Below are positions 46,383-58,601 of a DNA stretch of 64,000 nucleotides, in pieces. A model generated the notes under the pieces. It ran no database searches. It was not told the origin of the DNA and was given only the letters and a program-made list of their open reading frames with translations. Source of the DNA: Perilla frutescens (taxonomy: Eukaryota; Streptophyta; Magnoliopsida; Lamiales; Lamiaceae); NCBI GenBank assembly GCA_026008535.1, contig BRKX01000009.1, positions 64,391,720 through 64,455,719 on the forward strand, given 5' to 3'. Positions within the stretch are counted from its first letter, which is position 1. The number at the start of each line of letters is the position of its first letter. Position numbers and translations under genes: made by a program.

Positions 46383-47344
46383 GTATGTGTTTTAATACTT
46401 GTACATCTATATATATATATATATATGAGAAAATTGCTCTTTAATTTCATTTTATTTTTTATAAATTCTCATCAATACATTTTGCATTTACCCTAAGCTG
46501 CTTAGAGTAAACATATCCATTGAATAATTCCATGGTGCTCAATTTGAACATTACCATACGAATATAAGTAATTTCATGATGACATGTATTAATAACACAA
46601 AAGATACAATTAAAATAACATTTTTCTAATAAGCAATTAATATGTGTGTGTGTGTATATATATATATATAGCAGGTGTCGACTCAAACTGCTATGTATTT
46701 CAACTAGCTTGCTAGTTAGATATAGATATAAATATGAAAAACTTCTAATTAAAAAGTTTCAATTATACAAACATATGCAATAAATATATAAAAATATAAT
46801 ATCAACAGATCATCATCAAAGAATACTTCAAAATATCTAAATTCTCGTTGATCATATATTCAAGTTTTCATGCGGCACATATTCTAGCTAGCTTTTTTAA
46901 AAAAAAAAAACTAAAAATTAAATTCTAAAAATACATCTATGATCGATGTCAAAATGTAAAATATATAGTTTAAAACTTTATTAGTTCACTTATATATGCA
47001 CATGAAATTTTATGTTACACTTTCAAATTACGAGTTTTTCTTGTATTTTTTCTTTAATTTTAATTTTTTGTGATTTATTATGATTGTTTCTTAGGGTTCA
47101 CCCACCCAATTAGAGTTTATAATTATTTTTTAATATTTAATTTTCACTTTTCTATTAATAATTTATCATGATTGATTTTTTCAAAATTATGTTTTATAAT
47201 TTTTTTTTGTTGGTAAATGTTAACACTATGATTATTTATGTTATAATTATTTTTTATTTTATAATAAATATTATTAAAATCATGAATTTGATAGTGAGAT
47301 AAAGGGTGTAACACGAAGTTTCAACCATTGTATATGGCATGCAG
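46383..47344 (+). other. Second intron of kinase gene 3 with a foldback element
   Basis: Donor ACAG|GTATGT, acceptor TGCAG|GTGAA. Positions 47004-47330 are a foldback with ATGTTACACTTT and GGGTGTAACACGAAG ends, sharing long words with 20463-21113. The rest is AT-rich, with a short (TG)n(TA)n near 46640-46670. Confidence 0.6.
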
Positions 47345-49419
47345 GTGAATTACCACAAGAGCTTGTTAATTTAAGATTGGTGGAGGTTTTCTCTGTGGGC
47401 ACCAACTCCTTCTCCGGCCATCTCCCATCTTTCATCTTCAACATTTCAACCTTGAAAGAGTTGAGACTTTCGTTCAATAAGTTTTCTGGCAATCTTCCTC
47501 CTACATTTTCCCTTCCCAATATTGTAGAGCTTCATTTGCATCAGAATAGACTCATTGGTTCAATTCCGAGCTCTATCACTAATGCTTCTAAGCTCACTCA
47601 ATTGTCCTTGAACAACAACTCATTCAGTGGCTCGGTGCCCGATTTTAGTAACTTAAGACTCCTACAAGTACTTCGGATTTGGGGAAATGATTTGTCGGGA
47701 GCCGAACCCTACACTCAAGAACTAGGGTTTCTCACTTCATTGACTAAATGTCGATATCTCAGAATCTTGCAAATGTCTTTCAATCCACTCAACGGTATTC
47801 TCCCGGCTTTGGTTGGGAATTTCTCCTCTTCTCTTGTGTGGTTTGCAGGCTCATATTGCAATATTAAGGGCATTATTCCTTCTGAGATCGGAAACTTAAG
47901 CAGCTTAACCGATATTTATTTCGATGGAAATCGGATAACAGGACTTATTCCGACAACAATTGGGAAACTAGGGAAACTCCAAAGATTGTCTCTTGATGGG
48001 AATCAACTACAGGGACACATTCCTGAAAATCTTTGTCGAATGAGTTATTTGGGCGACCTGTACTTGAATAGCAATATGATTATGGGTCCAATACCTAAAT
48101 GTTTAGGTGAAGTTAAATCCCTAAGAATAATCAATTTGGGCTCAAATAAGTTAAGCTCCTCCATACCTACAAATATTTGGAATCTTAGAGATCTTGTTGT
48201 TTTAAACTTGTCTTCAAACTATTTGAGTGGTCTACTTTCATCAAATATTGGAAATTTAAAGGCAGTCAATCAACTAGACATGTCCTCTAATAGGTTTTTA
48301 GGTCAAATTCCAAGCTCAATTGATGGTTGTCAATCACTAGAATTTCTATATTTGTCAAATAATATGATTGGAGGATCTATCCCTCAATCCTTACAAGGTG
48401 TCAAAGGCTTGATTAGATTGGATTTATCTAATAATAGTCTTTCTGGATTGATACCAAAGTCTTTGGAAGAGCTCAAGTTCCTTGAGTATTTCAATGTGTC
48501 TTACAACAGTTTGGAAGGCGAGATTCCGAATGGAGGTTGTTTTGTTAAATTCACTGCTCAATTGTTTGTTCACAACTCTGCTCTTTGTGGTGCAACAAGA
48601 TTTCAAGTCCCACCTTGTGTGAGGAATCATGGAGGTTCGAGATCAAAGGGTATTACTCGATTAATGAAATTCGTAGTGCCTCCCTCTATTTTTGCTGTCG
48701 TTGTGGCGATTGCCATACTTATCATACTAAGAAGGAGAAGAAAACATTCAAAAATACCAACTGATCAAGTTGATGATGCAGTTTCTGCAGTAGGTATTGC
48801 ATGGAAAATAATTTCATACAACCAACTTCTGCAGGGAACAGATTCTTTTAGTGAAGAAAACCTACTTGGAAGAGGAAGCTTTAGCTTAGTTTTCAAAGGG
48901 AAATTACTTCCTGAGGGGTTAAATATTGCAGTGAAAGTTTTCAATTCACAATTGCAAGGAGGAATCAAGAGCTTTTCTACTGAGAGTAAAATATTGAGCA
49001 GCATTCGACATAGGAATTTGGTGCGAGTAATTGGTTGTTGTGTGAATACAGAATTCAAAGCCTTGATTCTTGAATATATGCAAAATGGGAGCCTTGAGAA
49101 ATGGCTATATTCTGATATTTATTGGTTAGATCTTGCACAGAGGCTAGACATAGCAATAGATGTTGCGTTAGCTTTGGAATATCTTCACCAAGGTCATACA
49201 TTCCCCATTGTCCACTGTGATATCAAGCCGAGCAATGTCTTGCTCGATGAAGACATGGTTGCTCGTGTCTGTGATTTCGGTATCTCGAAGCTTTTTGATG
49301 AGGGAGAAGCTATGGCTCAAACTCGAACCCTGGCAACTATCGGTTATGCAGCACCAGGTGATGTACACTTTAAAACTTTCAAATTTAACGAGTTTCAATA
49401 TTTTATAGCACTCTTCTGT

Positions 49420-49592
49420 GTGTGAGAACGCGAACACTGTGCTTATTTACTATAATTTTATTGATTATGTTATTTTTATCGCTTATCTTGTTGTGTTTTA
49501 CTGCTAATTATATTTAGTGTTAATTAGCATTAAAATACACTAAGATAAGCAATAAAATTATAGTAAATAAGCACAGTGTCTAGTTCTCACAC
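49420..49592. mobile_element. Hairpin MITE in the last intron of kinase gene 3
   Basis: A perfect 10-bp terminal repeat GTGTGAGAAC/GTTCTCACAC with long paired arms (CACTGTGCTTATTTACTATA against TATAGTAAATAAGCACAGTG). A diverged relative occupies the matching intron of the kinase remnant at 62600-62800. Confidence 0.8.
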
Positions 49593-50043
49593 CTCATTAT
49601 AGTCAACCCCTATATAGAAGTGACAGTTTGATATTAACGAACATGTAATAAAATTAGAATATGGATCGGAAGGGATTGTGTCGACAAGTGGGGATGTGTA
49701 CAGTTATGGCGTAGTGTTGATGGAAATGTTCGCGAGTAAAAAGCCGACGGATGATATGTTCAGTGGTGAAACGAGCTTGAAAGGATGGGTGAGTGAAGCA
49801 TTGGAAGCAGATGCAATTGGTGAAGTTGTGGCGCATGGTTTGCTATCAAGAGAAGACCAACATTTTGTTGCAAAAGAGCAATGTGTTACTTCTATTTTTG
49901 ATTTGGCAATGAAATGTTTAGCTATTTTACCTAATGAAAGAATCAACATGATTGAAGCAGCAGCCACTCTACAAAAGATCAAAGCCACAGTTGGAGCAGC
50001 CAACATAAAGCATTTTCCAAATTCCAATTCAATTCACCATTAA

Positions 50044-50730
50044 TTTAAATGTAGGAAAAAGTGAGCTAGTAGATTGATATCTACTTTGTAGGTGCAAAAG
50101 CTAATGTTATGTATTATTTTTATTTTCCATGAGTGGCTCGTGAATTGAACTTTGTGTTAATATTGGGAGTGACATCGGCTTCAAGGTTTTGCATCCCGGA
50201 TCTAGGAGTGTGCAAAATCGAATCAAACTGAACTATTTGGTTTGGTTGGTTTGATCATTTTTTCATTAATTTTAGTTTGGTTTTGAATATTGAAACTAAA
50301 ATATAGTTCGGTTCGGTTTCGATTTAAGAAAAAATATTTTGGTTAAAACCAAACCAACTAATATACATATATATATATATATAATTTATAATTAAGAATT
50401 CTAATATTAATTATACCTATATTAATAAATTTAAAAGGTATTATAAACCTAAATAATATTAATAATTCTAATATTTAGTTTAAATTTTCTAGTTTTAGAA
50501 TTTTTAAAATAATTATTTATTTAATATATTTTTTGTTATCTATTGAGTGCATATTATTTTCTTTAAATATAATTATTTTGGAAATACAATAAAAATCATT
50601 GAAAATTCGATAAAATCGAAAATCAAACCAAACTACTCAAAGAATTATGATTTGATTTGGTTCCTAGTTCTCACGTAAACACCTATTACCCATTTGAACT
50701 CATTCTTATATATATATATATATATATATA
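50044..50730. other. 3' flank of kinase gene 3 with a hAT-like repeat
   Basis: 50193-50690 begins TAGGAGTGTGCAAAATCGAA and is rich in CGGTTCGGTT/AACCAAACC words, like hAT-derived MITEs. No clean target duplication was found. A (TA)n at 50707-50730 follows. Confidence 0.5.
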
Positions 50731-51628
50731 GGGCAAATGTTCGTTTTGATCCTATAACTATTTGTGTAGGAGCGCTTTGATCCCTATTTATCTTTTTGGT
50801 TCAAAATGATCCTATAACTATTTTAAAGGTTTAATTTGGTCCCTATTTTGATCCTCCAACTATTTTAACACATACTTTTCTCACATAATTAGATTATTTC
50901 ACACATTAATTAACACACATATGGATTGAACACAAAATTTCCACCATTTTCACAAAGAATTCTTATATGGATTGAATATGAAATTTTCTCCATTTTTACA
51001 AAGAATCCTCCACTATTTTATGTTTGTATAGAAAATTCTTAATTATTTTATTTAGCATAACGTAAATAATTATTTTTGTATATTTTTTAGTTGTTTTTTT
51101 TTATTTTATCATATAATAATGATTCATATTACTCAGATAATTTCACTTATTTCATATAAAAAGTGTGCGTTAGTGTATGAAATAATCTAAATATCTAAAT
51201 ATTATTAATATTTGAAAACATAAAAATATGATAAAATAAAAAAACATACAAAAAATAAAAAACAACTAAAAACATACAAAAATAATTATTTACGTTATGC
51301 TAAATAAAATAATTGAGATTTTTCTATACAAACACAAAATAGTGGAGGATTCCTTGTGAAAATGGAGAAAATTTCATGTTCAATTCATATGAGGATTCTT
51401 TGTAAAAATGGTGAAAATTTCGTGTTCAATCCATATATGTATAAAAAGTGTGTGTTAATGTGTGAAATAATCTAATTATGTGAGAAAAGTGTGTTAAAAT
51501 AGTTGGAGGATCAAGATAGGGACCAAATTAAACCTTTAAAATAATTATAGGATCATTTTGAACCAAAAGGATAAATAGGGATCAAAGCGCTCCTACACAA
51601 ATAGTTATAGGATCAAAATGAACCTTTG

Positions 51629-51631
<3 letters not shown>
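50731..51631. mobile_element. Large foldback element, about 900 bp
   Basis: GGGCAAATGTTCGTTTTGAT on the left and ATCAAAATGAACCTTTGCCC on the right start two arms of about 385-395 bases that pair nearly throughout (for example TATTTAGCATAACGTAAATA against its inverse at about 51285), with a spacer of about 120 bases. Both ends lie in TA repeats, so the target duplication is hidden. Confidence 0.88.
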
Positions 51632-51678
<47 letters not shown>

Positions 51679-51680
<2 letters not shown>

Positions 51681-52103
51681 GATGGGTTAGGTAAAAACAA
51701 ATCCTAGTGTGGGAACTAGGACTACATCTCATAGCACACAATCCTCAAAAATTAAAAGTCCAGCTGATTTGATTAAAAGGCGGTGACGATTCTGTAATAT
51801 TTGAAAAGTTTTTCACAGTGGGGGTATTAACGTAATTTGATAATTCTTATAAAAATCGAGGAGGATTTGATAACAGATCGTCATGCTAACGAAGTATTAT
51901 CATCATGCTAAAGAAGCGTTATCATTATGCTGATTAAAGTTTCAAATATTGTTAGTGAAAAATATATTCTAAAAATTAATTATAAACCTAATTTGATTTA
52001 ATAAACTTTAACTGAATGGAAGAAACTCTAATTGGATGAAATAAACCTAATTAGATGAAATAAACATTGATTGGATATGATAAACCATAAATGAGTCGGA
52101 ACA

Positions 52104-52167
<64 letters not shown>

Positions 52168-52674
52168 TATGTACTACGTTAGCATTATGATTTTGCTTCA
52201 TCAGCACTGTGAATTCATTATGTTAGCATATGAAAAATGCTTCGTTAGCATATGTTATCATAATATTGACGAAGCATTATTATAAGCTAACTAAAGCATT
52301 TATAATCTGTGCATGCGTAAAAATTTGTCTTTTATATTTTTCGTCCATATTTTTCATCTAAACATAGCCTTTCGACGTCTTAAATGAAAGAGCACGAATA
52401 GAGCTTTAATTTAATATATTTTTTGTATGGATTGAATTAAAAACGAGCAAGTTATGGTCGTTTAAAGTTTTTAAGATTTTTTTTTAAATCGCTGATATCA
52501 TCAATTTTAATGGATTTGGACAAAAATAGTTATCATTCCTTTATTTTTTACCTTATTATTTACGAAATTACCACCATATTTTCCATTAAATCTCAAACAT
52601 TAGATCAATATATTGGATGGTGGAGATGTGGTCCTAGTTCCCATACTAGGAAAATATCATATTTGATCCATTCC
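51679..52674. mobile_element. Terminal-inverted-repeat element, about 1 kb, with an (AAT)n array
   Basis: CCTAGTGTGGGAACTAGGAC near the left and GTCCTAGTTCCCATACTAGG near the right belong to an inverted repeat of about 55 bp. Inside are several GCTAACGAAG/CTTCGTTAGC words and an (AAT)n array at 52106-52167. (TA)n lies at both ends. It has no coding content and the superfamily is uncertain. Confidence 0.75.
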
Positions 52675-52714
<40 letters not shown>

Positions 52715-54879
52715 TAGATTTTATAATAAATATTATTAAAATCATAAATTTAATAATGTAACGAGTGTAACACAAATAGTGTAACATGAAATTTCAACCC
52801 CTAAACAGCATGGTTTAAGGAAATGGGATCACCTGTTGTAATTCCTATTCCAACTCTTTAATTTTTTTTTCATTTTTTTAATTTTTAATTTATTATGATT
52901 TATTTTAATTGAAATTTTCTATTTAAGGTCCATCCTTTCCCAATTAGAGTATATTAAAAAAAATTAAAAAAAAAACTTAATTTTGAAACACGAAATATAA
53001 TACAAGTGGGATTGTGGGAACAGAGATCTGATCCATGGTTTAAGTCACAACACGAGCTGCTAGATTTTTAACACTGCGCAGAGAACTTATTACCCTATAT
53101 ATGAATCACGATTAACGTAATTATGATTTAATATAGATTGTAAAGGTAATATTTATTATTATATAAAGGCAAAATTATCATTTATATTTTAATTAAATTA
53201 ATTTTTTTTTTCTCAAATCTATCACGAAATTTTTGCCAATTAAATACGTAAATTATCTAAAAATTGATCTTAGATCATTCCCATTGATGGTCGGTCCCAA
53301 CTCCCAACCGATCATCACAAAAAGACAAAAAAAAAAAGAATAAAAAGTTAAATTCAATTTATTTCATCAATGGATTGGTGAGAAAGGTTTGGTCAACCAA
53401 ACCTCCAACAATCTCCTTTCTTTGCCACATGGCGACATTTAATTGGCCAAAAATATTTTTATTAAATGAAATTTTATATTGTTATTATTATAGAGATAAT
53501 AATATATTAAAAATTATATCAAAATTCGTATTTTTTCACTGTCTGTAAAATGAGTTTATTTTTAACATATTTTGAATCACACTAAAAAATTATCAATTCT
53601 CACTTATTTTCTTTCATTTGAAACTATGGATCCAAATTATTTTTCAAATTCCCAAAATTGTCAACTTTGAAAAACATTAGGAATATATTACTATTATTGT
53701 CATTAATTATTTAAAATATAAAATAATTTATCCAACTTTGAAAAATATAATAAAAAATAATTATAGATAATATATATTAATAAAGAATCAAATAAAACAA
53801 ATTATTTTGGATTGGGGAGGATTGTTGATAAAGTTGAAAGATTTGTGATTTTAGATTGTTGAGTTGATTGTGTAGGTTAAGGAGAGAGAAATAATTATTT
53901 TATTGATAAATTGAGTTAGTGGTGGTTGTGAATGGGGTAGTCTTTTATAACATGCATATGTTAATTTTTAAATTTGAGAAATTTATTTTTATTATTTATT
54001 AATGAGAGAGGGCCCACCACCACCAAACCATTCAATTTCTTCTCCCAAATGTTGGACTAAAACATCAATTTGGTGCAGAAATCCACTCTAATGTTGTCCC
54101 AAATTGGTGCAACATAAAATCTTGTCCCAAATTTGGAGCAGAATTTGATGCCGCACCAAATTAGTGCTATGGATCCCATAATATTTAATGAATTATTTTA
54201 TTATTTAAAATCATTATTAAATAGATTATTTAATAAATTTAATTTATAAATTATATATTCAATAAAAGCACAATCAATAAAAACAATAATGTTACAATAT
54301 TACAACCGAGTAAGTATTATTTAAATTAGTAGCTTGCTTACAATAAATGAGGTAGATTTTAGGTAGATAGATTAAATGAGCAAACAATAAATTTCTTCCC
54401 GCTTAGTTGGAATCAATCAATACACACATATTATTTAGAACTTGTATCCACCATCGACAATGTGCACAGTACTAGATTTCCATAATGAGCAAACAATAAA
54501 TAAATGCTTTAGTTCCCTAGCTCATACAATAAATGTTGTAACTAGGTTTAATGGATGGGTTGAGAGTTTGGTAGATCAAATAAATGAGATCCATCGAATT
54601 TAATTTGTAGATGCAATTTTTTTTTTTTTGAAATACCGAATTTCTTATTATTAATATGCATGCATAACATGACCTACAATCATATCATGTCATGCATTAT
54701 TATGCACAATATGATCATTGAAGATGAGCGTGATATAAGTGCTCCATTTGAGGGACGAGATGAAATATCGACTCCAATTGTTTGGGTGGAATTGCAGGTT
54801 TAAGGTAATAAAACTTTGGCCAGTGGAGGAGAAGGTTAATTTGGAGTGTATCTGATTCAAGATTTAGGATACTTAAGTA
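52675..54879. other. Repeat-rich intergenic stretch
   Basis: 52725-52800 is a piece of the gene 3 intron 2 foldback family (AATAAATATTATTAAAATCAT). 52860-53000 resembles 17440-17580. 54030-54180 carries TTGGTGCAACAT/GCACCAAATT words of a MITE. No gene seen. Confidence 0.5.
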
Positions 54880-55820
54880 TCAAGAATATAGGATTTATAT
54901 TTTTATTTAAATTCAGTTCCGTTCGATTTTTTACTGTTTAAGGGAATCAAAATCGAACCGAACCGAAATTCTATTCTGTTATCATTTTTAGAACCGAAAC
55001 CGAACCGAACATGCTATTATCAAAATCGAACCGAACCGAACATTTCGGTTCAGTTCGATTTTTCGGTCTCGGCTTGGTTTTGCTCAGGCCTATGTGGGAA
55101 AAATATACTAATTCTGAGTAGTGATGCCAAAATATATGTATTTTCTTAAGTGTTGTAGTCTTGTAATATTTTCACTAATTGTAAACGTTGATGATCATTT
55201 AAAGTACTTTTATTATTCCAAGCACATTATGTGGTATAATTTTTTAATAGTACATAATTTTTAAATAGTAATTTTTTTTGAAAGTACATAATTAAAAGTT
55301 ATTAGTTTTGGATAATTATCATTTAAAAAATAAAAAAATCATTAAACATATTCATAATTCAATTATAAAACAAAATAAAATTTTTAAGAAAATATTCTTA
55401 TTTGGCGTAAAATTTAGTGCAGAGACCGTTGGAGCTGTATAAAAATTTAACGCTGAAATTACATCTATTTGGTACAAACATGCACCAGATAGGTAATTAG
55501 CCATGGAGATGCTCTGATGCCTTCATCCGATCTTCTTCTCCACTCCACGTTCTTCTCCCACAACCCCATCCCAACGTCAACAGAGCAAAGCGGACGCCGA
55601 CGAGCCGCCAGCAACAAGCACAACAACACCCTCCCCATCTTCTTCTCCATCGTCGGCGGCGAGAGCCACACGGTTGGTCTGACGGAAGAAAAATAAATTC
55701 TGGTTTGGGGGCTAGATCTGGACCATCAAAGGCCACCTTCGATTCGGTAATAAGCCCACGCTATTTACTTACAATCGCTACGTCAATCTACATAGTTCTT
55801 TCTGGGGCGGAGGTCTCACA
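54880..55820. other. Upstream region of the NLR gene
   Basis: 54910-55090 has AACCGAACCGAA/TTCGGTTC words and ends TTTTGCTCAGGCCTA, like a hAT MITE terminus. 55400-55515 ends in CATGGAGATGCTCTGATGC, as Harbinger-type MITEs do. A minus-strand Arg/Cys-rich open frame at 55497-55736 has no family match and lies partly in this repeat. No convincing TATA box near the NLR start. TATAAAA at 55438 is distant. Confidence 0.5.
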
Positions 55821-58430
55821 GTGCTGCCGGAGATGGCTTACGCTGCTGTACGTTCTCTTGTGCACATGATTCAAGGCCTTATACGTTCTTCTCGTATATC
55901 AGTTGCCTCCTCCACTCGGGAAAGCCTAGGATCTGCATTAGATCAAGCCAGCTCGCTACAAAGCACACTGAAAATCTGCAGCGAAGCCGTGACGGCTTTG
56001 GAAGAGCAAATAATAATAGAGGAAGCACGCAGATTAGAAGATGCCATTGAATTCCCTCTTTATACTCAATTTGTTTCTCAGTCTCACAGCGTCGAGCCCT
56101 GCCCGTCCAGATTCTCCCTCAACCTCGATCACATAAGGCAAGATGTCGATTGCTTTGGCAAAGTAGCGAAGAAGATGGAAGAAAAAATTGATAAATTATT
56201 GGAGCAGAAAGCAGCGATGGTGATTGAAGGATATATTGAGGAATTATTCGAGCAGAAAACAGCCGAAGAAGAATATGCTTCATCAGCAACTGACGAGCGT
56301 GAAATGGTTGGATTATCTGATGAGTTTCTCATGATCAGAGACAAACTTACTGCTGGTAATAACGAAATAAGGGCATTTGATATCTTTGTCTGGATCAGTG
56401 GTATGGCGGGCATTGGTAAAACTAGGCTTGCTAAAAGAATTTATCACGATCCCTCGGTGAAGGCAAAGTTCAAGCGTCAGGCCTTTGTTAGGGTGGGCCA
56501 AGAGTTTCGGCTACAAGAAGTTTTGCAAGATATTACTGCCCAACTCAATCTTGACTACGACAAAGTGATTTTGGAAGGAGATAAGAACTTACATGAAAGT
56601 TTCTGCAGAATTCTGACCGTTGGAAAATTTCTCATTGTGTTGGATGATGTGTGGGAGGAGGAGACTTTGGTCAGACCTCTACCAGAGTTTCTCGAAGAAT
56701 ATTCGGGAAGTCGGATCTTGGTCACAAGTAGGACAGATGGATTCTATGCTTATCTTTTCACATTAAAAATGCGATTTATGAATGAAGAAGAAAGTTGGGA
56801 ACTTTTAAGGAGGGAAGTGTTTGGTGAAGAAAAGTGTCCATCCCAACTTGTGAAAGCTGGGAAGAAGATTGCAGAGAAGTGTGAAGGTCTTCCTCTTCTA
56901 ATCATCACGGTTGCCCCCATACTCCTCGCCAAAGCCCAGAAGAATCCAGAAAGTTGGAAGAGAGTAGCAGAGAAACCAAAGTCAGTTTTGGAGGATGCTT
57001 CTCATCAAATATCACCGGTACTCTTATCAAGCTACCACCCAATCAGTGAAGAAAAAAAACTGTGTTTTTTGTATATTGCAGCTTTTCCTCAAACTTATAT
57101 AGTCCGACGTTCCATGATCACCAACTTATGGTGTGCTGAGGGATTTATTAGTGATGCTGAATTATCTTGGTTTCAGAGTTTTAATATGTTAGTTAAAAGA
57201 AATCTTGTCGTGGAACACCAGAAATGCTGGAGTAACAACGATGAATATAAAGCTTGCAGCCTGCATTCTGCCTATTGGTATGTGATTAGAAGAGAAGCTA
57301 GGAATAACAAATTTCTCTATACCATGAATAGTTGTGCAGATGATTTGAATGAATCCATAGAAGTCCATCGTCGTCTTGCCATCTATGAGAATGTCTTGTT
57401 GGCCATTAAAGAGGTGCATAACAAAATCGCTGCCATTTCAACTGTACGCTCTCTGCTATGTACGGGCCCGTATCATCAATATCAAGTACCAATATGTAGG
57501 GAGTGGAAGCTGTTGAGGATACTTAATGTTCTTACAATCCGTTTCTACCAATTCCCAGTTGAGGTGGTGATACTAATTCGTGTAAGGTACCTTGCCCTCA
57601 CTTGTAACGACAATCTCCCTCGTTCCATATCTAAACTTTGCAGCCTTGAGTACTTGATTGTCCATCAACACGTGAGCATCAAAAGGGTCGTTGCAGGTCA
57701 GTCGTATTTGCCAGTGGAGATATGGGATTTGCAAGAATTGATCCATCTTGAAATCATGGGAAGAAACCTACCCGATCCTCCTGGTTCAGGTGCGGTTTTA
57801 CCCAAACTTGAAAAACTCTTAGATGTTGGAGTTGAGAGTTGTACCGAAAATGTTCTTAAAAGACTCCCCGAGTTATGCAAATTGAGAATTCGAATTGAGT
57901 TGGCGCCTGATGCTGCTGAAACCTTGAGTTGCTTTGATCATATTTCCCGCCTCTGTGGTCTACGCTCGTTTAAAAGCGTGATCGTGAACCCTACACTCTT
58001 TCGTCCACCTCCGCCCTTTTCAATTTCTGAATTTGGTCTTAGAAAGTTGAGTTTGAGCGGGTTTGGATATCCTTGGGAAGAACTGAGCAAGATTGTTGCA
58101 TTGCCAGAGCTTAATGTGCTCAAATTGCAGTGCTATGCCTTCCGAGGAGAAAAGTGGGAACTAAAACAAGAGGAGTTCCCGAAACTTAGTGATCTTTTGA
58201 TTGAAGATTCAGATATTGTGCTGTGGAAAATCACAGATGAAACCCTCCTAAGGCTTTATAAGCTAACCATGAAAAACTGCCATAAATTACGAGAGATCCC
58301 TCATTTACCAGGTCTATGTGATATTGAACTGGTAGACTGCAACCCCTTAGCTGAGGATTGTGTAAAGAAATGGTATGACTCTGAAAAGATTATTGCCAGT
58401 TATTCATGGAAAGACAAGAAGCTCAAGTAA
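55821..58430 (+). CDS. CC-NB-ARC-LRR disease-resistance protein, R1 class (late blight resistance R1A-like)
   Basis: Single-exon gene; numbering here is from the first Met (869 residues). MAYAAVRSL at residue 5 (ATG at 55833) is the usual family start. Order: helical N-terminal region 5-185, then NB-ARC with P-loop GMAGIGKT (194-201), kinase-2 LIVLDDVW (271-278), RNBS-B GSRILVTSR (296-304), GLPL (356-359), RNBS-D CFLYIAAFP and LWCAEGF, then irregular LRRs from about 540 to the end. It should act as a cytoplasmic nucleotide-switched immune receptor. Odd points: the MHD motif reads LHS (481-483), losing the Asp, and the protein is shorter than many R1 relatives, which often carry longer N-terminal regions. 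The frame has no lesion. A partial duplicate lies at 36648-38714. Confidence 0.92.
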   Translation: MLPEMAYAAVRSLVHMIQGLIRSSRISVASSTRESLGSALDQASSLQSTLKICSEAVTALEEQIIIEEARRLEDAIEFPLYTQFVSQSHSVEPCPSRFSLNLDHIRQDVDCFGKVAKKMEEKIDKLLEQKAAMVIEGYIEELFEQKTAEEEYASSATDEREMVGLSDEFLMIRDKLTAGNNEIRAFDIFVWISGMAGIGKTRLAKRIYHDPSVKAKFKRQAFVRVGQEFRLQEVLQDITAQLNLDYDKVILEGDKNLHESFCRILTVGKFLIVLDDVWEEETLVRPLPEFLEEYSGSRILVTSRTDGFYAYLFTLKMRFMNEEESWELLRREVFGEEKCPSQLVKAGKKIAEKCEGLPLLIITVAPILLAKAQKNPESWKRVAEKPKSVLEDASHQISPVLLSSYHPISEEKKLCFLYIAAFPQTYIVRRSMITNLWCAEGFISDAELSWFQSFNMLVKRNLVVEHQKCWSNNDEYKACSLHSAYWYVIRREARNNKFLYTMNSCADDLNESIEVHRRLAIYENVLLAIKEVHNKIAAISTVRSLLCTGPYHQYQVPICREWKLLRILNVLTIRFYQFPVEVVILIRVRYLALTCNDNLPRSISKLCSLEYLIVHQHVSIKRVVAGQSYLPVEIWDLQELIHLEIMGRNLPDPPGSGAVLPKLEKLLDVGVESCTENVLKRLPELCKLRIRIELAPDAAETLSCFDHISRLCGLRSFKSVIVNPTLFRPPPPFSISEFGLRKLSLSGFGYPWEELSKIVALPELNVLKLQCYAFRGEKWELKQEEFPKLSDLLIEDSDIVLWKITDETLLRLYKLTMKNCHKLREIPHLPGLCDIELVDCNPLAEDCVKKWYDSEKIIASYSWKDKKLK

Positions 58431-58595
58431 GAATGGTTTGCAACTTGGTTGAAAAGGTTAGCCATTGAATTCTCTTTAATTCTATCTATCATATGAAATC
58501 TGATTCATTAATATATATTCTTGGCTCTGATGCTTCTACCTTTCTTCAACAATGGTGTGCAGTTGGGGCATTCAAGAAGCTCCATGGAGGGATCG

Positions 58596-58601
58596 AATAA
58601 A
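58596..58601 (+). terminator. Candidate polyadenylation signal of the NLR gene
   Basis: AATAAA about 165 bases after the stop codon. The same flank is present in the pseudogene copy near 38861. Confidence 0.45.

Larger units (their letters stand above)
44769..50043 (+). pseudogene. LRR receptor-like serine/threonine kinase, subfamily XII, gene 3, with one in-frame stop
   Basis: Exons are 44769-45717, 46311-46382, 47345-49357 and 49658-50043, all phase 1 with GT/AG, and the frame is open except for one TAA at 45408-45410. There its paralogues have Ala (LNLAGNQL; here LNL-stop-GNEL). The second ATG at 44799 (MRHHSCFF) gives the better signal peptide. Order: LRRNT with CHWIGVSC, LRRs, TM (FAVVVAIAILIIL), kinase with GRGSFSLVF, IAVKVF, HCDIKPSN (non-RD), CDFG, APG|EYGSEG. 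Ignoring the stop, the product would be about 1129-1139 residues. One middle LRR exon (72 nt) is kept, against three in gene 1 and none in gene 2. It is likely a recent pseudogene or null allele. A shortened LRR-only protein of 213 residues is possible. Confidence 0.88.

Noticed and set aside
55497..55736. Minus-strand 79-codon frame rich in Arg, Trp and Cys upstream of the NLR
   Set aside because: Low-complexity composition from a GC-rich patch partly inside MITE-like sequence. No family resemblance, no splice partner.
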